In this document: in pieces, positions 5,561 through 10,487 of the stretch
Position numbering within the stretch: the stretch's first letter is position 1
How the letters are laid out: every line of letters begins with the position of its first letter
Assembly: GCA_005877185.1 (NCBI GenBank)
Contig: VBPQ01000074.1
Span: 1 to 10,487 of the forward strand
Reading direction: 5' to 3'
DNA: 10,487 nt
DNA from: Nitrososphaerota archaeon
Lineage (GTDB): Archaea; Thermoproteota; Nitrososphaeria; Nitrososphaerales; Gagatemarchaeaceae
Position numbers and translations under genes: made by a program
Notes under the pieces: model-generated
What the model was told of the DNA's origin: nothing
The model's database searches: none
What the model saw: the letters and a program-made list of their open reading frames with translations, nothing else

Positions 5561-6944
5561 GAATTGACGGAGATAACCGCGAATCTTGGGACGCCTGGCC
5601 GAGCTTAGCTACTTTCATCTTATCCGCACTGAGGCGGAGTTGCGCCGAAAAGAGCGACCTTATGACCGCCAGCGTCTCTTCGCTATGCGCTCCAGGAACC
5701 AGAAGGAATAGGCCTCTCGAGTTGGTCCGCAGGATCAGGTCAATACAGTCTTTGAGGAAGAGGTAGATCGTCTTGGTCCCCGAGGCGACGATCATATCTG
5801 ACAGGGAGCCAAAGATTAGCGAGACGCGGCCGTCCCTGCTTTGAATCGTCTTCTCGAGACTTTCGAGGAGGAGGCCTGTGTCTTCGTGAGGAATCATGAA
5901 CTCGTTCTCCTTCTCTCCCGGCGTCGGGTATGAGGTCCCTCCGTTGAGCAAGAAGAGCATGACGTTCGGCCTGTCTTTGAGAGCGGTGCGGAGCGGACTC
6001 GTGCTAGGCACTATCACGACCGCAGGCCCGCTGTTCGCCTCGTCGATGTAGTCCTTCACGGCTCGCTCGTAGGGTTGCGTTGGGTCGTGCTCGAGGAGGA
6101 TGGCGGTCCCCAGCTCTTCGAGGCTTCCGAGGCGGAGCCGTCTCGAGAAGGGGTGCGAAGGTGTGGACGCGGGGAGGCTCGCCGCGTGCTGTGCCACGAA
6201 GCCTGCGAGGACGTCGGTCCTCCTGAAAACGTACGCGGTCATCCCGAAGACGACGATCCCTATCGCGCTCGCCATGCGGCTCGCGAGCGTGCCCGGCGGG
6301 AAGTAGAGCCGCAACGCCACCAGAAGGACGGCTGCGATCATCCAAGAGAGGGGGAGGAGGAGCATCGCCCTCGCCTCAGCCTTTGAGCCGATGGTTCTGC
6401 TCCTGACTATCATCAGGCGGCACGGATAGAGGACGAAGGCGGTCGCGGTCAGGGTGATCGCCGCGACGTACCAGCCGTCAAAGCTCGGGCGGAAGATTGA
6501 GCCTCCGAACTCCAAGGGGAGGAGTTGAAGAGTAAAGGGCATCACGAGCCAGAGGGAGAGGACAACCGCGAGCACGAAAACAGTGATGGCGAAAAGCGGG
6601 AAGTTCGGGCCGAGGCGAGTCCTGAGGACGCCTGCCGGGTGGTCGCCGGCCTGATGCCCCTTCGGTCTGGTAACGATTATCGAAGCAAAGGTGAGGGGGA
6701 GGGTTGCGAGGAGAATGGCCGGTACCCCCGCCAAAGTGTAGAGGAGGCCGCTCGCTTCGGTTCCAATGAGCAGGTTAGTGAAGTCGAGGCACGCCCAGAC
6801 GACAATGAGCAGATAGCCGAGAACCAGGTATCCCCGGACGGGGCGGAAGTAGGTCAGCTTCTGGCGGGCCAACAGCGGGAGAAGGAGCAGGGAGGAGGCT
6901 ACCACCAAGCCGTCGAGGACTGTCGTGAGCGTTGCGGTGACCAT
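5517..6944 (-). CDS. Seven-transmembrane protein with C-terminal KaiC/DUF835-like cytoplasmic domain
   Basis: This is a 475-residue protein. Hydrophobic segments lie at about 9-27, 37-60, 67-91, 114-142, 158-180, 194-215 and 224-240, giving seven helices with a basic residue pair (RR) after the last. Residues about 275-440 form a soluble alpha/beta domain: LGTAILLEHDPTQPYERAVK, VMLFLLNGG, VSLIFGSLSDMIV, FLKDCIDLILRTNSRGLFLLVPG. The strand-helix order is that of the P-loop-less RecA/KaiC-like domains (DUF835, MEDS type) found behind archaeal membrane sensors. No Walker A motif is seen. The layout suggests a membrane receptor that signals inside the cell, but ligand and partner are unknown. A TATA-like box lies about 32 nt before ATG 6944. 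The last 14 residues (Ser/Pro-rich, ending PPPPLEA) are read from the antisense of the paralogue fragment. Confidence 0.8.
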   Translation of the reverse strand: MVTATLTTVLDGLVVASSLLLLPLLARQKLTYFRPVRGYLVLGYLLIVVWACLDFTNLLIGTEASGLLYTLAGVPAILLATLPLTFASIIVTRPKGHQAGDHPAGVLRTRLGPNFPLFAITVFVLAVVLSLWLVMPFTLQLLPLEFGGSIFRPSFDGWYVAAITLTATAFVLYPCRLMIVRSRTIGSKAEARAMLLLPLSWMIAAVLLVALRLYFPPGTLASRMASAIGIVVFGMTAYVFRRTDVLAGFVAQHAASLPASTPSHPFSRRLRLGSLEELGTAILLEHDPTQPYERAVKDYIDEANSGPAVVIVPSTSPLRTALKDRPNVMLFLLNGGTSYPTPGEKENEFMIPHEDTGLLLESLEKTIQSRDGRVSLIFGSLSDMIVASGTKTIYLFLKDCIDLILRTNSRGLFLLVPGAHSEETLAVIRSLFSAQLRLSADKMKVAKLGQASQDSRLSPSILSRPSSAPPPPLEA

Positions 6945-6990
6945 ACCAAATCATGGAGAAAGTGGCGCCCACAATTAAGAAAATTTGGTA
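6944..6990 (-). promoter_or_regulatory. Promoter of the 7-TM gene with flanking inverted repeat
   Basis: The TATA-like TCTTAATTGT (minus strand, 6971-6980) lies about 32 nt before ATG 6944. TACCAAAT (6944-6951) and ATTTGGTA (6983-6990) form a perfect 8-bp inverted repeat that encloses the TATA box, the likely transcription start and the start codon. It could be a regulator site that loops or blocks the promoter; its arms are 31 nt apart, wide for a single dimer. Confidence 0.4.
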
Positions 6991-7141
6991 AAGAAGCAAA
7001 ATCTATTGGCAGTATTTGGACGATGCACTCGTCGGGTTTCGGTGGGCATCACAAGCCGTGAGTAGTGCTTGCACGAGTAGTCAGGGCCGGGTTGTCTCGT
7101 GTATCCAGTGAAGGGCAAGTGGACCCGCCGGCTTCTTTCCT

Positions 7142-7558
7142 TTACGATTTCTCCAGATTCTTCACAAGCACAAGTACCCTTCTTGCGCTCGATAGAGCGA
7201 ATTCTGCGTCCTTCCTCAAATAGAGCTTGCTCGGTGGAAGGAATTGCACGCCTCTTCTGATCGGATATCTCGCTCGCGTTATGTGAGGTTCCAACGACTT
7301 CAGCGACTCAATTATCTCTCTCATACTGGGTTGAGTCTTGTCCGACTCGTCAAGAATCATCTTCAGAATCAGCGAGTTCCTGTGCTTCTTGCTTGGCGCA
7401 AGGCCAAGCTTCGTGATGAGGGCGGACGTGGCATTCTCCGCGGCCGATGCACTTAGGAAGACGCAGAGAGCGTAGCTCCCACCCTTGAATACGAGCTCCG
7501 CATCCCTCAGCTGTTCTTCTGCTGTTTCAAGATAGGTGATAGCTTCTTTGGAACCCAT
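7142..7558 (-). CDS. HEPN-domain protein, partner of the adjacent nucleotidyltransferase
   Basis: From ATG 7558 the product is 138 residues, the usual length of a lone HEPN domain. Helix 1 is KEAITYLETAEEQLRDAELVF, helix 2 runs from SYALCVFLSASAAENATSAL, and the C-terminal part contains RARYP (95-99), then PPSKLYLRKDAEFALSSARR, the order seen in PF05168 proteins. The gene overlaps the nucleotidyltransferase gene by 52 nt, in another frame and downstream of it, so the two are co-transcribed. In HEPN-MNT modules the HEPN protein is the RNase toxin and the nucleotidyltransferase AMPylates or otherwise neutralises it. I do not find the catalytic R-x4-6-H motif here. An upstream TTG (7585) would add nine residues. 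Confidence 0.82.
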   Translation of the reverse strand: MGSKEAITYLETAEEQLRDAELVFKGGSYALCVFLSASAAENATSALITKLGLAPSKKHRNSLILKMILDESDKTQPSMREIIESLKSLEPHITRARYPIRRGVQFLPPSKLYLRKDAEFALSSARRVLVLVKNLEKS

Positions 7559-8193
7559 GCTCCGGCCTCTTCGCTGTACGTCCAACCCTCCAGCATCTGT
7601 CTCTTCTTAATGGAGAACAGGCTTTCTACTCCATCCCGGTCGTAGAGCACCTGATAGCCTTCAAGCAAGCCGAAGGCGAGGGATGTCATCTCGTGGAGGT
7701 TGACCAAGAGGTCCTCGTACGTCATAAAGACAGCCTCCACGGGCGCGTTGTGCTTGAACATCGCGTCATAGACCCTCTCGTTCAGCTCTTCTTCGGTTTC
7801 CGACTCCGTGACTACCGCGAGGTCGATGTCGCTATCCTTCCTCTCCCTTCCCTTTGCTACGCTCCCAAAGAGGATGATGGCGGTGATTCTTTCATCCTTG
7901 GCGAGCTCCTCCGCGATCAGACTCGCCTTCGCCCTTAGTGAGCCGTTCGTCTTCACATAGCCAGCGAAGAAGGGTTCGGAGTCGAGCACCGCGGCGATCC
8001 GCTTTGCCTGGTAGAGGTCGCCTCTCTTCTCAATGATGTCGCGTGCCTTGAGGTCCTCTAGCTTCCGTGAGAGCCAGCGGTCGCTGAGCCCTGTCTTCTC
8101 CTTCAGTGCGCTGTAGCTCCTTCCGCCTCCAATCAGGGACGAGAGAATCTTCCCCTCCGGCGTCAGCTCGACCAGACGCGGTGGAATCCTCAC
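7507..8193 (-). CDS. MNT-type nucleotidyltransferase with N-terminal winged helix (antitoxin and repressor candidate)
   Basis: This is a 228-residue protein. Residues 8-70 form a winged helix-turn-helix (SYSALKEKTGLSDRWLSRKL). Residues about 85-165 form the minimal nucleotidyltransferase domain, with G110-S111 in ILFGSVAKG, D122 and D124 in SDIDLAVV, and probable third carboxylate E153 in PVEAVF, so the active site is complete. MNT proteins transfer AMP to their HEPN partner. The gene is first in the operon and the HEPN gene follows with a 52-nt overlap. The start is GTG 8193, the codon closest to a TATA box about 36 nt upstream. A perfect palindrome between box and start is a natural binding site for the fused winged helix, which would make the protein both antitoxin and autorepressor. 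Confidence 0.9.
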   Translation of the reverse strand: MRIPPRLVELTPEGKILSSLIGGGRSYSALKEKTGLSDRWLSRKLEDLKARDIIEKRGDLYQAKRIAAVLDSEPFFAGYVKTNGSLRAKASLIAEELAKDERITAIILFGSVAKGRERKDSDIDLAVVTESETEEELNERVYDAMFKHNAPVEAVFMTYEDLLVNLHEMTSLAFGLLEGYQVLYDRDGVESLFSIKKRQMLEGWTYSEEAGAWVPKKLSPILKQQKNS

Positions 8194-8201
8194 GTGTCTT
8201 C

Positions 8202-8232
8202 ACTTGGTAAAGTTAACTTTACCAAGTATAAG
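8202..8232 (-). promoter_or_regulatory. TATA box and 26-bp perfect palindromic operator of the MNT-HEPN operon
   Basis: Bases 8202-8227 are a perfect palindrome (half-site ACTTGGTAAAGTT). It overlaps the edge of the TATA-like CTTATAC (minus strand, 8226-8232) and covers the expected transcription start near 8202; GTG 8193 begins 9 nt further. A dimeric repressor bound here would block initiation. The winged helix of the first gene is the obvious candidate. Confidence 0.75.
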
Positions 8233-8566
8233 AGCTTTGGGGGGGACATCCCTTTCACCTCCTCGGGCACGCCAGCGACCAATCTCGGGCACGCCAGCGA
8301 CCAATCTCGACAGTGGGCCCAGGTAGCAGAGCGTCTTCTGTTTGATGCTGCCGCCTTCCCTCTTTCCCTCGACCAGTTAGAGGTATCGCCTACGTCCAAC
8401 CCTCTTGGCTCTTACGAACACGAATCGAATCGATGGCAGGGACCTACGATAATGTTGTGCCTAACTTTCCCCAATGTTGTGCCCAGAATCTCATTCTCGA
8501 CTCGCCTTAGCCTCTTTTCTATGCCCGAGTTGACGGAAGGTCTCCCAACGACTTCATGAACGGCTC
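8233..8566. other. Gene-free stretch between two toxin-antitoxin loci, with a tandem repeat
   Basis: A 22-bp unit starting CTCGGGCACGCC occurs twice in direct contact (8262-8283, 8284-8305) and a third copy begins CTCG. An 11-bp repeat AATGTTGTGCC occurs at 8451-8461 and 8473-8483. A minus-strand frame open over 8412-8570 contains a protein-like run (VHEVVGRPSVNSGIEKRLRR) but no start codon, and may be a gene remnant. Other open frames here look random. Confidence 0.45.
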
Positions 8567-8981
8567 CTACTTAATTTCCGAGCGGTCAAGAACCAGAAGC
8601 TCAGGAATCCTTTCGAGGTGCTCGCGGTTGTCGGTCAGGACTGCGTGGCCGTTCTCGACAGCGACGTATCCTATGAAGAGGTCCCTCGGGTCGATTGTCC
8701 TTCCCTCGCGCTCTAGCTTGGTCAATACCTCCCCCGATCTTTCTGCTGAGGAGTCATCTATCGTAAGTATCTCGAGTGTGGAGAGAAACCCCTTCACCGC
8801 AGAAAGGTTTCTCCTGACCTCTCTCGATTGGTAGGCCCCATGGATAGAGCTCGAAGGCATTGACTATCGTGGTGGCCATTTCTGCTCTACTCTCCAGTGT
8901 GCTCATCAGGCGGGGCTCACTTCCCCTCAGGTGCCCAATCATGATGGTTGTATCTAATACTATTTTCTTGGGAACTTCCAT
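8567..8981 (-). pseudogene. vapC: VapC (PIN) toxin gene with a single frameshift
   Basis: ATG 8981 opens MEVPKKIVLDTTIMIGHLRG with the first PIN Asp at residue 10, and continues to NAFELY with the conserved Glu. At 8843 one extra C shifts the frame; removing it gives NAFELY-HGAYQSREVRRNLSAV and the complete rest of the toxin: TLEILTIDDSSAERSG, GRTIDPRDLFIGYVAV with the next catalytic Asp, and AVLTDNREHLERIPEL. It ends at TAG 8567-8569. All PIN acidic residues are present on the two halves, so the gene is otherwise well preserved and the break is recent or an assembly error. VapC enzymes cleave tRNA or rRNA. It overlaps the preceding antitoxin frame by 22 nt. Confidence 0.82.
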
Positions 8982-9201
8982 CTGGACCAGAACTCCTCAA
9001 GGCTCTTCGAGATCCGACCCTCCTCCTCATCTATCAAGGAGAGTTTTCCGGCAAAATCGCTTGGTTTCAGCCTGCCCTGCCTCATCGTGAACCTATCATC
9101 TCTTCGACAGAGACGGGCCTTCCCAAGCTTGCTCTTAACCTACTCGCGATCTGGTTCAACTCTCGGTAGGTCTTCTTGCTGACCTTTATTGTACTGTCAA
9201 T
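8960..9201 (-). pseudogene. vapB: VapB-type antitoxin gene with a single frameshift
   Basis: The first half reads STIKVSKKTYRELNQIASRL, then RASLGRPVSVEEMIGS and TGA (9082-9084), which is the N-terminal DNA-binding part of a VapB-like antitoxin. One frame over follows RFTMRQGRLKPSDFAGKLSL, then IDEEEGRISKSLEEFWSRWK and TAG (8960-8962), the toxin-binding tail. One missing base near 9094-9097 explains the break (VEEMI-RFTMRQGR). The second half has its own ATG (9085) and could be made as a 41-residue peptide. No ATG, GTG or TTG begins the first half in frame; ATT 9199-9201 is the best-placed codon. It lies directly before vapC and overlaps it by 22 nt, the normal antitoxin-first order. Confidence 0.75.
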
Positions 9202-9203
9202 AA

Positions 9204-9227
9204 GTCACTTTGTGACCATATGATAGA
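9204..9227 (-). promoter_or_regulatory. Promoter and hairpin-like operator of the vapBC locus
   Basis: GTCAC (9204-9208) and GTGAC (9212-9216) form a perfect inverted repeat around TTT, just between an AT-rich TATA-like segment CTATCATATGG (minus strand, 9217-9227) and the start of the antitoxin frame at about 9201. VapB antitoxins usually bind such repeats to repress their own operon. The remainder of 9228-9348 holds no gene that I can see. Confidence 0.4.
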
Positions 9228-9348
9228 TATCCGCAGCGAGCCCATTGCAATGTTCGAAGATAGGTAGCAATCCATGCCAGACGGACGAATCCCACGCACT
9301 CGGCTGGTGGTGTCGCACCTCGTGGTGATCCTCCCGAAAATCCCTCGG

Positions 9349-9972
9349 TCAGGGTGGATGTCCATCTGCCTTGATTTTTTCGATGTCTTCGGGGTCGATG
9401 TAGGCTTCGACTCTGGTAATCGCCACTCGATGCGTCGTCAGAATTTCGATAGCTTCCTTCTCGACTTCGGAAGGAACAACGAGGCAGCTGTTCCCCAGTT
9501 TTATCCCGCCACTTCTCGCGAGGTAGCCTCCGCCGCCCTTGCCGTACAGTCGGTACAACGCACGCATCTTATCCTTATAGTTCAATCCACTCATGCTATA
9601 GATGATCAGGGAGTGCGGTTTCAAGTTGAGGGGCTTGACCGATACGTGAAAAGGTGCCTTTGCGAAGAGTACTTTTCCGTGTTCTTCCACTTCCTTGAGA
9701 AAGACGGGGTTGGCGGTTCGCAGCTCTTCCAGAGTCTGAGGTATGGCATGAACGTTTAGATTGAGCTTCCCTATCTCTTGAAAGAGTCTGTCCCAATTCT
9801 TCCACAGAGCCTTCTTGTCCTCGAAGAGGATGAGCAGGTCGTAGTCGGAGAGCTCATCGAAATCCCCCCGGGCTGAGCTTCCAAACAGGAGAACCCCGAT
9901 CACGGCGGGGAGTGAGGTGATTGAACCGACCAACTCATGCAAATCTGAGGTTTGTGTTTCTCGTGATTTCAC
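9349..9972 (-). CDS. Nucleotidyltransferase with extra C-terminal domain, second HEPN-NTase operon
   Basis: From GTG 9972 the product is 207 residues. LLFGSSARGDFDELSDYDLL carries G31-S32 and D43/D45, the two catalytic carboxylates of a Pol-beta-type nucleotidyltransferase. After the NTase core comes a separate domain of about 85 residues with SLIIYSMSGLNYKDKMRALY, a glycine run GKGGGG and KLGNSCLVVP, which resembles a domain found behind some archaeal NTases and absent from the minimal MNT. The gene follows the HEPN-like gene and overlaps its end; TTG 9942 or GTG 9981 are alternative starts. The frame is open further upstream to 10023, but that part lies inside the HEPN-like gene. It may act as the antitoxin of the pair; this is by analogy only. 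Confidence 0.83.
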   Translation of the reverse strand: MKSRETQTSDLHELVGSITSLPAVIGVLLFGSSARGDFDELSDYDLLILFEDKKALWKNWDRLFQEIGKLNLNVHAIPQTLEELRTANPVFLKEVEEHGKVLFAKAPFHVSVKPLNLKPHSLIIYSMSGLNYKDKMRALYRLYGKGGGGYLARSGGIKLGNSCLVVPSEVEKEAIEILTTHRVAITRVEAYIDPEDIEKIKADGHPP

Positions 9973-10303
9973 CGACGACACGCTCCATCGATTCAAGTGC
10001 CTTCTTCGCCCTCTGACCATCAACGCCCTCGTAGCCTAGTGCTCCATAGGCACCCCAAAGCTCGTCCAAGTCCTTCGAGACCTTTGGGAACTTCTCCTTT
10101 GCCCACCTTGTCCTCTCCAGATGAGCGCTCCGAGGATGAATGTGGAAATGCTTTCCCTCTAGCGAGGCGGCCGCTTCTATCGCCTGCTCGACCGCCTTTA
10201 TCGAGAGGTCCCCGACCACCGCATATCTCTTCTTGATGTACTCATCGGCGGCCGCCTGCATCTTCTCTGTCGAGAGCCGGACGTGGATCTCGGTATCGTT
10301 CAT
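9935..10303 (-). CDS. HEPN-like helical protein, first gene of the second HEPN-NTase operon
   Basis: This 122-residue all-helical protein matches the archaeal HEPN-like pattern: AADEYIKKRYAVVGDLSIKA, then VEQAIEAAASLEGKHFHIHP and KSAHxxR-like RSAHLER, an aromatic helix LDELWGAYGALGYEGVDG, and the end QRAKKALESMERVV. No R-x4-6-H motif is present; the nearest is R58-x2-H61. ATG 10303 lies about 33 nt after the TATA-like CTTATATATC, with a palindrome between them. The downstream NTase gene begins inside this gene, so the products are made from one message. The pair is analogous to, but in reverse order of, the wHTH-MNT/HEPN operon about 2 kb away. The likely role is a toxin or its regulator; the absence of the motif leaves this open. 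Confidence 0.72.
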   Translation of the reverse strand: MNDTEIHVRLSTEKMQAAADEYIKKRYAVVGDLSIKAVEQAIEAAASLEGKHFHIHPRSAHLERTRWAKEKFPKVSKDLDELWGAYGALGYEGVDGQRAKKALESMERVVGEITRNTNLRFA

Positions 10304-10310
10304 TTCTTTC

Positions 10311-10346
10311 TCTTATGCATAAGAATTCTCAGATATATAAGAATTC
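10311..10346 (-). promoter_or_regulatory. Promoter of the HEPN-NTase operon with palindrome and direct repeat
   Basis: TCTTATGCATAAGA (10311-10324) is a perfect 14-bp palindrome placed between the start codon (10303) and the TATA-like CTTATATATC (minus strand, about 10331-10340). ATAAGAATTC occurs at 10319-10328 and again at 10337-10346, so two copies flank and overlap the TATA box. The layout fits an autorepressor operator. Confidence 0.5.
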
Positions 10347-10394
10347 GTTCACGCGCGGCCCGACCACCCCTTTCGGCGTGATTTCCTCGGCCAA

Positions 10395-10419
10395 GTCTCA
10401 AATCGTAATATACTGAGAC
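10395..10419 (+). promoter_or_regulatory. Promoter of the rightmost gene with inverted repeat around the TATA box
   Basis: GTCTCA (10395-10400) and TGAGAC (10414-10419) enclose the TATA-like GTAATATAC (10405-10413). Initiation about 26 nt downstream would leave a leader of about 20 nt with AGAGGAT (about 10437-10443) as a possible ribosome site before ATG 10458. Confidence 0.45.
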
Positions 10420-10457
10420 GAGGAACTCTGAAATAGAGAGGATTCTAAATAGAACTC

Positions 10458-10487
10458 ATGACTACGAAGATCATCACGGTGAGTGTG
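10458..10487 (+). CDS. N-terminus of a VapB-like antitoxin candidate, cut by the window end
   Basis: ATG 10458 opens MTTKIITVSV, ten codons up to the last base. The pattern of Thr/Lys followed by ITVSV is the usual first strand of VapB-type antitoxins, and a promoter with an operator-like inverted repeat lies upstream. It is divergent from the HEPN-NTase operon. Ten residues are too few to be sure; any small gene could begin this way. Confidence 0.4.
   Translation, partial: MTTKIITVSV

Noticed and set aside
6525..7061. 178-codon plus-strand frame antisense to the 7-TM gene
   Set aside because: Extremely charged, low-complexity translation expected from the complement of hydrophobic codons.
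7577..8404. 14-bp direct repeat TACGTCCAACCCTC at 7577-7590 and 8391-8404, considered as attachment sites flanking the MNT-HEPN operon
   Set aside because: The first copy lies inside the operon (within the nucleotidyltransferase gene), so the repeats do not bracket the module, and no integrase is present.
9274..9759. 161-codon plus-strand frame
   Set aside because: Antisense to the second nucleotidyltransferase, which has an intact GS...DxD active site.
1..10487. CRISPR array
   Set aside because: No regularly spaced repeats with unique spacers; the only tandem repeat (8262-8305) has no spacer.

Overview
The window looks like archaeal chromosome, GC-rich, in an accessory or mobile-element-scarred region. 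The evidence is TATA-like boxes about 28-37 nt upstream of start codons, several near-leaderless genes with TTG or GTG starts, and archaeal-type families: a DxE phosphoserine-phosphatase-like HAD protein, PIN/VapC toxins, HEPN/nucleotidyltransferase pairs, and a 7-TM protein with a KaiC-like domain. I cannot fix the lineage; a thaumarchaeal or other TACK relative is a guess.

Left part (1-2854). The window opens inside the 3' end of a TnpB gene. Its last codons overlap the omega-RNA-like right end of an IS200/IS605-family element. Next come a minus-strand HAD phosphatase, a badly decayed minus-strand vapC (PIN) relic, and, divergent from the relic across a shared palindromic TATA box, a secreted, C-terminally anchored phospholipase C/acid phosphatase-type phosphoesterase.

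Middle (2855-7141). A 500-nt stretch without a recognisable gene precedes two convergent, 4-nt overlapping small genes: a zinc-ribbon/coiled-coil protein and a pure coiled-coil protein. A tiny CxxC...HxxxxH zinc-finger gene follows, then a winged-helix-like gene with an unclear start. A broken duplicate of that gene's 3' end lies about 250 bp downstream and is antisense to the tail of a seven-transmembrane protein with a cytoplasmic KaiC/DUF835-like domain.

Right part (7142-10487). This is a toxin-antitoxin cluster. It holds a wHTH-nucleotidyltransferase + HEPN operon with a perfect 26-bp palindrome between TATA box and start. It also holds a vapBC pair in which each gene carries one frameshift, and a second operon with the opposite order (HEPN first, then a nucleotidyltransferase with an extra C-terminal domain). 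A divergent gene with a VapB-like N-terminus starts at the window end. Each of these loci has an inverted or direct repeat at its TATA box or between TATA box and start, as expected for autoregulated modules. The region reads as a toxin-antitoxin island with intact and dead copies side by side, next to transposon debris.
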